A DNA stretch of 30,707 nt, taken from a virus. The translations under genes were made by a program, and so were the position numbers. The stretch's first letter is position 1; every line of letters starts with the position of its first letter. Below the pieces are notes generated by a model. The model made no database searches, was not told where the DNA came from, and was given only the letters and a program-made list of their open reading frames with translations. Below, in pieces: positions 1 to 5,126 of this stretch. The stretch spans positions 1-30,707 of the IMG/VR virus record IMGVR_UViG_3300015263_000319; one strand, 5' to 3'.

Positions 1-766
1 TATTGCTGTGGTACGCATATAGCACCCCCGCAGTGTAGTGGATGAGAGGAATGACCCCTGACGGGTCGGCTATTAGATTTGCCTCAAAGATCTTGGGTGT
101 TCTGTGCTCAATCTCTAGAACATCATCCCTCTTCAGTCTAGAGACGAGAATCTCGTGTTCGTTATCCTCATGTGAAAGCAGGAACATGGTGGCTCTACTT
201 GAGATGAGTTTCTTCATCTTTAAGTATGTGTAGATTGAGCCAACGAATCCTGTATCTACGAACATGCTTCTGCCTGTGATCTTTTGCTTTGGCTTTGTCT
301 CTCTATTGAGCGTTGGTAGGTATAGAAACCTAGCCCCATATCTCTTGACCAGGAGATACATAACGAATGCATCTCTACCGCTCAGGAGTATCTTTTGTCC
401 TGTTCTTCTAGACATTCTGGTGATAAGTCTCATTGACTTATGAACCAGATCATAGTGGTACATCCCGTGAAGTGCTTCATATCGCATTACACGGTAGGAG
501 GGTGCTTCCTTTTGTTTCTCTCTTGCGAGGATTATTTGTTCTTGCAGCAACGCTTTGTTGTGTTCTGTTTGCTGTTCTTTATATTCAGGATGGCTCATCC
601 TTAGTTCTATTGGATCAGTCCACCACATATCAATGAGTTGCTTTACCTCTCTTTCTGCTGCCTTGAGGTATTTAGCAACATCATTTTGATCATGGTTTAC
701 ATAGTCATACAGTTTGCTATTTGATGATAAGTATGGGTTGCTTTCTAAAATATTGGAGAAGTTCAT
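1..766 (-). CDS. Unknown protein, C-terminus cut by the window edge
   Basis: The reading frame is open from the ATG at 766 to the left edge, giving about 255 residues without a stop. An AAAGG lies 7-8 bases before the start, just after the stop of the SLOG gene, so the two are probably co-transcribed. The N-terminal ~90 residues are charged and helical (Lys/Glu/Gln-rich). A more structured part follows with the pattern SGRDAFVMYLL, then YLPTLNRE, then FVDTGFVGSIYTYL. A small-residue loop after a strand, followed by an Asp-Thr-Gly loop, resembles the spacing of type I phosphoribosyltransferases or HAD-like proteins, but no signature is complete. I do not recognise the family; the PRTase-like reading is only a guess from loop patterns. 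The neighbouring NADAR and SLOG genes make a nucleotide or ribose-phosphate role attractive but unproven. Confidence 0.75.
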   Translation of the reverse strand, partial: MNFSNILESNPYLSSNSKLYDYVNHDQNDVAKYLKAAEREVKQLIDMWWTDPIELRMSHPEYKEQQTEHNKALLQEQIILAREKQKEAPSYRVMRYEALHGMYHYDLVHKSMRLITRMSRRTGQKILLSGRDAFVMYLLVKRYGARFLYLPTLNRETKPKQKITGRSMFVDTGFVGSIYTYLKMKKLISSRATMFLLSHEDNEHEILVSRLKRDDVLEIEHRTPKIFEANLIADPSGVIPLIHYTAGVLYAYHSN

Positions 767-777
767 GTGTTGTGCCT

Positions 778-1257
778 TTAGATTGGTACTAGTCCATATG
801 CGCCCATGATCCGTACTGGAATGTCATATGCTTTTGCAATTCTAAATGCCATTCCTGTGCCACCCATTACATTGATAACTTCGCCCGATAGCATCATTCT
901 TTCTGTCGGAGCCCACAAAACTACATGCTTACAGTATGCTTTTAGCGAGTAACCTAGCACCACCATTGCATTTCTACCATGTGCTTTTCTGACCCATGGT
1001 GAGCACTTATGCCATGCAGGGTGGAACTTAGATGCTAGTTCAATTGCTTCTTCTGTGGCCTCGTCTGGTGTAAAGATTTCTGCTAGTCCGCCAGCCCTCA
1101 CTGCTCCTGTTGCGAATGCTGTGTCTGCTCCTATTGCCCCACCAGAGCGAAGTACCCATCCTTCTTCCGCCATTTTCTTTGCGTAGTTTCGCATTCGCTC
1201 CTGTATATTCAATGGGGTTTTTCTTGAGCCTACTCCTGCATACCATTTACTTCCCAT
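778..1257 (-). CDS. SLOG / DprA-like Rossmann-fold nucleotide-binding protein
   Basis: A 159-residue protein. It opens with a short strand and glycine turn (YAGVGSRKTP), then a helix, then GWVLRSGGAIGADTAFATGA. This is the hallmark of the DprA/LOG (SLOG) superfamily: a first strand ending in a Gly-x-Gly/Ser-Arg loop and a second GGAxGxDxAxxxGA loop that binds nucleotide-derived ligands. A C-terminal GGTGMAFRIA followed by DIPV fits the last strand and helix of the family. The length suits a stand-alone SLOG domain rather than full DprA, whose C-terminal winged helix is missing. The family includes cytokinin-riboside phosphoribohydrolases and the ADP-ribose-type second-messenger sensors of Thoeris ThsA; which activity applies here cannot be told. 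The start follows AAAGGA and overlaps the end of the NADAR gene by 11 bases, so the two are probably translated together. Confidence 0.8.
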   Translation of the reverse strand: MGSKWYAGVGSRKTPLNIQERMRNYAKKMAEEGWVLRSGGAIGADTAFATGAVRAGGLAEIFTPDEATEEAIELASKFHPAWHKCSPWVRKAHGRNAMVVLGYSLKAYCKHVVLWAPTERMMLSGEVINVMGGTGMAFRIAKAYDIPVRIMGAYGLVPI

Positions 1258-1690
1258 GTCTCATTTCCTTTCTCTGTTGTTCAATGTAGTCAATGATCCA
1301 TAGTGCTCCACCTTGCACCATTTTGTTTCCGTAAACGTAGTAGTGAGTTAGCGGTAGGGTACTGTTCTTCAGTTTTTCTGCCATGTCTGGACGTATCATC
1401 AGTTTAATGTCTATGGCCTTCTTAATCTTTGCGCGAAATTCTGTGTCTGTATGCTGTAGGACTCTGGGCAGTGAGCGTCCAAGTTTCTTAGCTGCAAATC
1501 CATGCAACTTACGAAACCTGTAGTCTCCAATACCTAGCCAGTACCAGTAGCCTTCGATGCTGGCGAAGTCCCCATCCTCGCAGGTGAATGGCTCATATGT
1601 CCAGTTACTGAGCCATTTGCCTAACTCTGTCTTAGCACCTGAGTAGATGTTCAGGTGAGTCACCCCGTCCTCATGTGGCAAGTAGCCCAT
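1247..1690 (-). CDS. NADAR (YbiA/DUF1768)-like protein
   Basis: A 147-residue protein with the core layout of NADAR-superfamily proteins. LSNWTYEPF is followed by an acidic turn and FASIEGYWYWL, then a helix ending in AAKKLGRSL, and later a helix beginning AIDIKL that leads into RPDMAEKL and LPLTHYYVYG. The family is linked to NAD+/ADP-ribose metabolism, and some members remove ADP-ribose from guanine in DNA (DarT-NADAR pairs) or hydrolyse N-glycosidic bonds in riboflavin precursors. The conserved Ser-Asn, Glu and Ala-Lys-x-Leu-Gly positions are visible, so activity is possible. A GAGGAG lies about 10 bases before the ATG. The gene heads the leftward group NADAR-SLOG-unknown. The assignment is by pattern recognition, not a search; a divergent phage family of the same fold is the main alternative. 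Confidence 0.6.
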   Translation of the reverse strand: MGYLPHEDGVTHLNIYSGAKTELGKWLSNWTYEPFTCEDGDFASIEGYWYWLGIGDYRFRKLHGFAAKKLGRSLPRVLQHTDTEFRAKIKKAIDIKLMIRPDMAEKLKNSTLPLTHYYVYGNKMVQGGALWIIDYIEQQRKEMRHGK

Positions 1691-1787
1691 GTACCCCTGT
1701 CTCCTCTCAAGCGCACAGCGTTAGAAGGAACGGCACACGACACGAACAACTTACAGACAGAGCAGGTAGGCAACACGTAATGACAGG

Positions 1788-1835
1788 GCCGCCCGCTGGT
1801 CGCTTTTCAAAACAAGGGCGGCAGAGGTCTTTAAG
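1788..1835 (-). repeat. Stem-loop plus TTAAAGACC box, copy 1
   Basis: A 7-bp perfect stem (GCCGCCC 1788-1794 with GGGCGGC 1816-1822) has a 21-nt loop. It is followed by AGGTCTTTAAG at 1825-1835; read leftward, a CTTAAAGACCT box then the stem-loop. The same layout is seen at 3668-3714 and, in weaker form, at 2105-2134. It lies about 100 bases before the NADAR start codon, so it could be a promoter box with a 5' hairpin or a processing site. It lacks the T-run of an intrinsic terminator. Confidence 0.5.
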
Positions 1836-1976
1836 CCTGATATTTTTTCCATATACGCGGTTTCGGCGCGCATATATATACCTGGACTTTTATCTGTGCG
1901 TAGACCTGGAACTCCGGTCCCGCGCTGACGGTGGGTGAGGGCTGCTGGATGTAGGTACTGCGTTGGACTGTGGCAC

Positions 1977-1991
1977 TGTCTTGTTTGTAAT
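1977..1991. repeat. 15-mer direct repeat, left copy
   Basis: TGTCTTGTTTGTAAT occurs here and again at 3948-3962. After one mismatch the match continues for TAGT, so 19 of 20 positions agree. The two copies bracket the G+C-rich cassette in direct orientation, 1,971 bases apart. This copy abuts a long palindrome. It could be a recombination scar, a duplicated control element or a protein-binding site. Confidence 0.6.
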
Positions 1992-2031
1992 CTAGTTAAT
2001 GATTCATGCGCCAGCATGAATCCGTAACTAG
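1992..2031. repeat. Long inverted repeat (9-bp plus 7-bp stems)
   Basis: GATTCATGC (2001-2009) pairs perfectly with GCATGAATC (2014-2022) around a 4-nt loop. After a 2x2 mismatch, CTAGTTA (1992-1998) pairs with TAACTAG (2025-2031), giving 16 bp in 40 bases. No T-run follows on either strand, which argues against a standard terminator. Candidate roles are a dimeric protein-binding site, a replication structure or an RNA element. Confidence 0.65.
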
Positions 2032-2050
2032 TGCTGTTCACGTATCAAGT

Positions 2051-2067
2051 CCGCATAAAAAATGCGG
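2051..2067. repeat. Small hairpin with A-rich loop
   Basis: CCGCAT (2051-2056) pairs with ATGCGG (2062-2067) around a five-A loop. Read leftward the loop is five T residues. It lies downstream of the 2161 gene on the minus strand and could help end that transcript, but no T-run follows the stem. Confidence 0.45.
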
Positions 2068-2083
2068 CCAGCCTATGGTAGCG

Positions 2084-2147
2084 CTGACCGCACGACCGCA
2101 CCGGCTTACCAGTCAAGATGCTGGTAAGTCTTAATAAATGCGGTCAG
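2084..2147. repeat. Nested inverted repeats at the end of the G+C-rich cassette
   Basis: An outer 9-bp pair (CTGACCGCA 2084-2092 with TGCGGTCAG 2139-2147) encloses an inner 8-bp perfect stem (CTTACCAG 2105-2112 with CTGGTAAG 2121-2128, 8-nt loop). The box AAGTCTTAATAA follows the inner stem, matching the AGGTCTTWAA box of the elements at 1788 and 3668. It lies directly after the stop codon of the 2161 gene, so a role in ending leftward transcription is possible, although the T-tract is poor. Confidence 0.5.
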
Positions 2148-2160
2148 GTTACTGCGTGAA

Positions 2161-2352
2161 CTACCGAGTGAAGCGACGGCCCTTCCAGCCGTCGATGCAG
2201 ATGCAGGTGCAGATGCACGTGAGGAGCATGAGGCCGCTACCCACGATGACGTCCGACGTGGTGAGGTACGGCAGCGATGCACCGAGCAGGGCCAGAAGCA
2301 CGATGCCCTGCACGAGGAATGCGAGGCCGAGCCATGCCCATGCCGTTCGCAT
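2161..2352 (-). CDS. Small two-helix membrane protein coupled to the macro gene
   Basis: A 63-residue protein starting MRTAWAWLGLAF. It has two hydrophobic segments, about residues 5-27 and 33-52, the second with a cysteine-rich end (LLTCICTCICI), and a short basic tail (GWKGRRFTR). Positive charges at both ends suggest a hairpin with both termini inside the cell. The ATG shares its A with the TGA of the macro-domain gene (TGATG), so translation is almost certainly coupled. The frame is open farther upstream, but that part is an arginine/proline-rich shadow of the macro gene. Base use is G+C-rich like the rest of the cassette. No family is recognised; a membrane anchor or effector working with the macro protein is a guess from coupling. 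Confidence 0.65.
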   Translation of the reverse strand: MRTAWAWLGLAFLVQGIVLLALLGASLPYLTTSDVIVGSGLMLLTCICTCICIDGWKGRRFTR

Positions 2353-2894
2353 CACAGCACCGCCACGTTGCTCGGGTGCTCGTTCTCGAGCTGCAGCACG
2401 ATGAAGCGGTCGTCGAGGTACTGCTTCATCAGCTTCTTCACCTTGGAAGCGGGGAGCTGCGCGCTGCCAGTGCCGATCATCGGGAGGACGATGCCCTGCC
2501 ACCCCTGCTTGTCGGCCTCAGCGACGAGCTGCTTCAGGCACTCCTCGATCTGCTCGAGGGGCACCCCGCCGTCGTTCTGCTGGTGCCAGGTGTTCTTCGT
2601 CATGATGCCCACGCGGTCGAAGCCGAGCGTGTTCGACTTCACGACGAAGATCCTGCAGCTCCCCTGCCGGTGGGTGATGAGCTGGCCGAGCAGCGCAGCC
2701 AGTCCCGAGAACTGCTTCGCCGCCCAGCGCGCCGTCCCGACGCCCATCACTGCCTCGCCGGGCATGCCAGCGTTCACGCCCGTCGTGATGCGGCGGACGC
2801 TTCCGTTGCACGAGAAACACACAGCGTCCAACTTGAGGCCCGCAGCCGCTGCGATGCTGGTCGCGTTCTGCAACAGACCCTTGATGAACCTCAT
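2352..2894 (-). CDS. Macro-domain-like (ADP-ribose-binding) protein
   Basis: A 180-residue protein starting MRFIKG, chosen because AAAGGAG sits 6 bases before this ATG. After an N-terminal strand it has LDAVCFSCN, then a Gly-rich stretch ITTGVNAGMPGEAV, a long central part with strands (CRIFVVKSN), and a late IVLPMIGTGSAQLPASKV leading into a helix. This matches the macro fold: Asp-Ala-(hydrophobic)-Asn at the end of an early strand, a Gly-rich loop near the distal ribose, and the hPxhGTGxxxhP strand-loop near the C-terminus. Macro domains bind or hydrolyse ADP-ribose, ADP-ribosyl protein/DNA or related messengers. The first loop is divergent, so catalysis is uncertain. The gene is followed by a coupled membrane peptide gene. 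Its G+C-rich codon use differs from the virion genes and suggests later acquisition. Confidence 0.65.
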   Translation of the reverse strand: MRFIKGLLQNATSIAAAAGLKLDAVCFSCNGSVRRITTGVNAGMPGEAVMGVGTARWAAKQFSGLAALLGQLITHRQGSCRIFVVKSNTLGFDRVGIMTKNTWHQQNDGGVPLEQIEECLKQLVAEADKQGWQGIVLPMIGTGSAQLPASKVKKLMKQYLDDRFIVLQLENEHPSNVAVL

Positions 2895-2925
2895 GCGGTA
2901 CTCCTTTGCGTTGATGTTGCATTCA

Positions 2926-2953
2926 CTGCGATCACTTCTATGTCCTGCGATCA
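2926..2953. repeat. Two direct CTGCGATCA repeats upstream of the macro gene
   Basis: CTGCGATCA occurs at 2926-2934 and 2945-2953, 19 bases start to start, about 32 and 51 bases before the macro-domain start codon on the minus strand. Spacing near two helical turns would suit a tandem operator. The short length means chance is possible. Confidence 0.3.
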
Positions 2954-3012
2954 ACGTGTCTACTGCGCTCCATGTTGTTGGGGCTGAGGTATGTACTGCA
3001 GCGGCAGTGTTT

Positions 3013-3180
3013 CTACCGCGTGTTGGTCACGATCCAGACGCTCACCTGCCACTCACTCACAGCAATGCTGCGAATGAGCAGAGCAATCCGAGCATCTCCT
3101 TGTTCCTCATACTCTGCAGCGATGAGGAAGAGGTCGAGCATCCGCTGTGCGATCTCAGTCCTGATCTCACGGTCGGTCAT
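3013..3180 (-). CDS. Small helical protein of unknown function
   Basis: A 55-residue protein starting MTDREIRTEIAQ. GAGG lies 6 bases before the ATG, and the start follows the stop of the upstream gene by 8 bases, so this shorter start is preferred over an upstream in-frame one. The sequence is mostly amphipathic helix (charged Glu/Arg with Leu/Ile), ending in a more hydrophobic tail (EWQVSVWIVTNTR). No motif is recognised. It is the second gene of the G+C-rich leftward cassette, and a 118-bp space separates it from the macro gene. Confidence 0.55.
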   Translation of the reverse strand: MTDREIRTEIAQRMLDLFLIAAEYEEQGDARIALLIRSIAVSEWQVSVWIVTNTR

Positions 3181-3188
3181 CACTGACC

Positions 3189-3620
3189 TCAGTAGAGATC
3201 TGCTTCTGTTGCGTCGCACTCGGAGTATAGCATGTCCTCTTCCGTACGGATGACACCGAGCTGTTCGAGTGACGACATGGAGCCGACGTCGATGTTGTCG
3301 ATGGCATCCAGCAAGATGTTCGATGCCAGCATCTCATGGGCTTCTGTGAAACCCATTGGGACCGTAACGCCAGTGCGGTGCGCGAGCTGAGCAGCTTCCA
3401 GAGCCTCGACCATGCCCTCGTTCTCGTTCCAGCTCTTCACGAGGAAGGTCGGCCAGGTGATCTGCACTCCGGGTGCCGCGACGGTCACTTTGGCGACGGG
3501 TGAGCCGTCACGCTTGGAGCGCAGCACAAGCGCCACCTGCTTCACGTTCGCGTACGCACCGATGTACACGTTGCAGATGAAGCCCATGAAGCGCACAACA
3601 ACGTCAGGGATCAGCAACAT
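3189..3620 (-). CDS. Unknown protein, first gene of the G+C-rich cassette
   Basis: A 143-residue protein with GAGG five bases before the ATG. The first ~65 residues look like a small beta domain (alternating Val/Ile, for example AYANVKQVALVLRS and VAKVTVAAPGVQITW). The rest is acidic and helical, ending EEDMLYSECDATEADLY. No cofactor or catalytic motif is visible and I do not recognise the family. It heads the leftward group that continues with the 55-residue gene and the macro-domain gene, about 50 bases after the hairpin-plus-box element at 3668-3714. Confidence 0.65.
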   Translation of the reverse strand: MLLIPDVVVRFMGFICNVYIGAYANVKQVALVLRSKRDGSPVAKVTVAAPGVQITWPTFLVKSWNENEGMVEALEAAQLAHRTGVTVPMGFTEAHEMLASNILLDAIDNIDVGSMSSLEQLGVIRTEEDMLYSECDATEADLY

Positions 3621-3667
3621 AGTTACCTCATCGGGAGGACGCTAGCACGCTCTAACGTAGAGAGTGA

Positions 3668-3714
3668 GGCCGCTCCCTTCGCCTGATCAAAGAGAGCGGC
3701 CACAGGTCTTAAAG
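3668..3714 (-). repeat. Stem-loop plus TTTAAGACC box, copy 2
   Basis: GGCCGCTC (3668-3675) pairs perfectly with GAGCGGCC (3694-3701) around an 18-nt loop. AGGTCTTAAAG follows at 3704-3714. Stem type, loop size and box match the element at 1788-1835. Read leftward it is a CTTTAAGACCT box followed by a stem-loop, about 50 bases before the start of the 3620 gene, so it probably lies in or at the start of that leader. Confidence 0.5.
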
Positions 3715-3845
3715 TCTTTATGATTCTTTATGCAATCGTCTTTAAGTAGGTATCACTATGTTACTTATACTATTAAGATAGTATTGGATCTTAGTGTTAA
3801 GTCCGGATTAACGTACAACTATTACGTGTATATACTAGATAACTG

Positions 3846-3859
3846 TAGTATATATACTA
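3846..3859. repeat. 14-bp A+T-rich perfect palindrome
   Basis: TAGTATATATACTA is self-complementary. It lies in the most A+T-rich part of the region between the two leftward gene groups. It could be an operator or part of a melting region; A+T-rich context raises the chance of coincidence. Confidence 0.4.
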
Positions 3860-3888
3860 TATATAGATATATTAATACGTATAACTGT

Positions 3889-3913
3889 ATTCCCCTGCTT
3901 ATAAGTAGGGAAT
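3889..3913. repeat. Imperfect hairpin in the A+T-rich intergenic region
   Basis: ATTCCC (3889-3894) pairs with GGGAAT (3908-3913); inside, after one bulged base, the stem continues through the self-complementary CTTATAAG at 3898-3905. No T-run follows on either strand. Function unknown. Confidence 0.4.
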
Positions 3914-3947
3914 AGAGTTAGTATGTCTCCCCCACTCTACATGTTCT

Positions 3948-3962
3948 TGTCTTGTTTGTAAT
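3948..3962. repeat. 15-mer direct repeat, right copy
   Basis: Identical to 1977-1991. Together the copies bracket the G+C-rich macro cassette and the two hairpin-plus-box elements at 2105 and 3668. The downstream sequences diverge after about five more bases. Confidence 0.6.
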
Positions 3963-3992
3963 GTAGTAGTTCTTTACTGCAACTATGTAGTA

Positions 3993-4027
3993 CTCACTCA
4001 CCTACACAGTGAGAAGAAGTGAGTGAG
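3993..4027. repeat. 9-bp stem-loop (CTCACTCAC / GTGAGTGAG)
   Basis: A perfect 9-bp stem with a 17-nt loop. The loop itself contains another GTGAG, so an alternative pairing exists. It lies downstream of the 4095 gene on the minus strand. No T-run follows. Confidence 0.4.
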
Positions 4028-4045
4028 AAGTTGAGACTCTCGCAT

Positions 4046-4072
4046 GAAACCCAACGGGGGGGATATGCCCCG
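4046..4072 (-). terminator. Possible weak terminator of the 4095-6137 operon
   Basis: Read leftward, CGGGG (4072-4068) and CCCCG (4059-4055) form a G+C stem with an 8-nt loop, followed by TTGGGTTTC. It lies 22 bases after the stop codon of the last gene of the operon. The T-tract is interrupted, so termination would be inefficient if real. Confidence 0.35.
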
Positions 4073-4094
4073 CGCCACAACTCCTTATCTCCGT

Positions 4095-4466
4095 TTAGAC
4101 GCCGTACAAATCTTCTACGCGCGTGCGAGGCCGAGTCTCTCCGATATAGGATCTTCTTGTTGGATCACTAAAGCGTGGGTACCAACTCGAGTCCTCAGAG
4201 ACATATCTTGTTAAGAAGTCTGCAGTAAGGCGAGTCTCATACAAGAGCCCATATGGGTCATACGGTCGGTTAATCGCATCATACTCATCATAGAATCTAA
4301 TATCCTCAGGGATGAAGCCATGGTGGGCTATCCAGTCATAAATAGCCTGTGCAGCTATGTCTCTGTCCTCCTTGGTCATATCTATCCTATGATCTCTTGA
4401 GGAGTAGACGTAGACAGTATGCCTCATCCTCTCGTAGGGCCATGGACCGCTAGTATTACTTGCCAT
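4095..4466 (-). CDS. Unknown acidic/aromatic protein
   Basis: A 123-residue protein starting MASNTSGPWPYERM at the ATG at 4466, which overlaps the preceding gene by 11 bases. A TTG farther upstream in the same frame has no better ribosome site. The protein is rich in Tyr, Asp and Arg and appears to have one mixed alpha/beta domain (HTVYVYSSRDHRID, then a helix DRDIAAQAIYDWIAHHG). The tail, from about residue 95, is Arg/Pro/Ser-rich and likely unstructured. No family is recognised. It is the last gene of the leftward small-gene operon. Confidence 0.65.
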   Translation of the reverse strand: MASNTSGPWPYERMRHTVYVYSSRDHRIDMTKEDRDIAAQAIYDWIAHHGFIPEDIRFYDEYDAINRPYDPYGLLYETRLTADFLTRYVSEDSSWYPRFSDPTRRSYIGETRPRTRVEDLYGV

Positions 4467-4659
4467 CACTCTTAAATTTAATGTACTGGTCAATAGTCAT
4501 TTCCATGACAAGGGCTCCCTTAGAGTTCCAGAACCCCAACCACCCTGGCCTAGTCTCTTCTATCCTATCTATTGTAATCTCTCCTAGATCTCTTGGTTTT
4601 ATTTTTGAGACTCTCTTAATTGCCTCATCTAGTTGGTCTAGAGTGAAGGTATCGCTCAT
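4456..4659 (-). CDS. Small unknown protein
   Basis: A 67-residue protein: an N-terminal helix (FTLDQLDEAIKRVSKI), then a short beta-rich part (EITIDRIE, GWLGFWNSKGALVMEMT) and a C-terminal helix. The size and layout suggest a compact alpha/beta fold, but no motif is present. It starts three bases after the preceding stop and overlaps the next gene, so it belongs to the same tight operon. Confidence 0.6.
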   Translation of the reverse strand: MSDTFTLDQLDEAIKRVSKIKPRDLGEITIDRIEETRPGWLGFWNSKGALVMEMTIDQYIKFKSDGK

Positions 4660-4662
4660 AGG

Positions 4663-4917
4663 CTACTCATTCTCTTTTACTTCCAAGTATATCCCATATG
4701 CTTCAAGCATTGGTAGTACACCAGTTAGGCACTCCATAGCACACACCTTACAGAATGGTAGACCACCAGGAATAACAAGATGAGTAGTAGCGCCATTATT
4801 CCACGTACAATTAACTACGTCATCAGAGTAGATGCGAACCATCCTCCCCTTATACCAGAAAGCATGAGTGCCATTACATACATGGCACCTCTCCTCAGGC
4901 CTTGCTACTGTTGTCAT
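4663..4917 (-). CDS. Small CxxC zinc-ribbon protein
   Basis: An 84-residue protein starting MTTVARPEERC. The ATG overlaps the TGA of the preceding gene (ATGA), and AGGAGA lies upstream. Two cysteine knuckles, CHVC near residue 11 and CKVC about 42 residues later, would bind one structural metal ion. Between them is a beta-rich segment (FWYKGRMVRIYSDDVVNCTW). The C-terminal helix (PMLEAYGIYLEVK) is amphipathic. Such treble-clef or ribbon folds often bind nucleic acid or protein; the specific role is unknown. Confidence 0.65.
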   Translation of the reverse strand: MTTVARPEERCHVCNGTHAFWYKGRMVRIYSDDVVNCTWNNGATTHLVIPGGLPFCKVCAMECLTGVLPMLEAYGIYLEVKENE

Positions 4918-5126
4918 GGCTCGAGATCTCTCCTGGTTGAGCATAGGCTACATATCCACCCACCCCCAACATCTCTCGATAAGACTACTGGTTCTGCGTC
5001 ATGGCAGATCTTGCACCACTTTGGCTCCTCAGCCCCAAGGCTAACAGTCTCAGTCTTCGACTGGGGTTCTGCCACCTCTGAATTCTCTGCCACTCTCCTC
5101 TTGTTCCTTAGACTCTTGTTCGCCAC
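4914..5126 (-). CDS. Small CxxC zinc-ribbon protein (GTG start proposed)
   Basis: The frame carries CKIC and CSLC separated by about 17 residues, a clear zinc-ribbon pair, ending STRRDLEP. The frame is open to an ATG at 5204, but that would overlap the upstream gene by 155 bases. A GTG at 5126 has GGAGG five bases before it and gives 70 residues, so I prefer it; 77 bases still overlap the 5050-5352 gene. The N-terminal third is charged and probably unstructured. It is coupled to the next gene by an ATGA overlap. Confidence 0.5.
   Translation of the reverse strand: MANKSLRNKRRVAENSEVAEPQSKTETVSLGAEEPKWCKICHDAEPVVLSRDVGGGWICSLCSTRRDLEP

Larger units (their letters stand above)
1691..2160. other. 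470-bp gene-free region rich in hairpins
   Basis: No convincing coding frame is seen on either strand. The stretch separates the NADAR-SLOG group from the G+C-rich macro cassette. It contains, left to right: a G+C-rich stem-loop followed by an AGGTCTTTAAG box (1788-1835); one copy of a 15-mer found again at 3948; a 40-nt near-perfect palindrome (1992-2031); a small hairpin with an A-rich loop (2051-2067); and a nested double stem (2084-2147). Leftward transcripts of the NADAR gene must start here or read through from the cassette. I see no clear sigma70-type promoter. Confidence 0.7.
3621..4094. other. 474-bp gene-free A+T-rich region with many inverted repeats
   Basis: No credible coding frame is present. 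From right to left it holds a possible weak terminator (4055-4072), a 9-bp hairpin (3993-4027), the second 15-mer copy (3948-3962), a long imperfect stem (3889-3913), a 14-bp A+T palindrome (3846-3859) and a hairpin-plus-box element (3668-3714). The core, about 3740-3890, is strongly A+T-rich and made of short alternating T/A runs that would melt easily. It probably ends transcription of the 4095-6137 operon and starts that of the G+C-rich cassette. An origin of replication is another possibility. Confidence 0.65.

Noticed and set aside
433-636. Plus-strand frame with a hydrophobic segment
   Set aside because: It is antisense to the continuous minus-strand frame 1-766, with no ribosome site. 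The hydrophobic look comes from the reverse of a charged helical region.
1751-2041. Minus-strand frame of 96 codons in the gene-free region
   Set aside because: It runs through the palindrome and stem-loop, has mixed unstructured composition and no good ribosome site; more likely chance.
1691-2160. tRNA gene in the hairpin-rich region
   Set aside because: The stems do not form a cloverleaf, and no T-loop consensus (GTTCRA) or discriminator/CCA-proximal stem is seen.
2277-3186. Two long plus-strand open frames (236 and 272 codons) opposite the macro-domain gene
   Set aside because: They lie antisense to a gene with a good ribosome site and recognisable domain. Their products are Cys/Ser/Arg/His-rich, as expected from shadows of G+C-rich coding DNA, and they lack ribosome sites.
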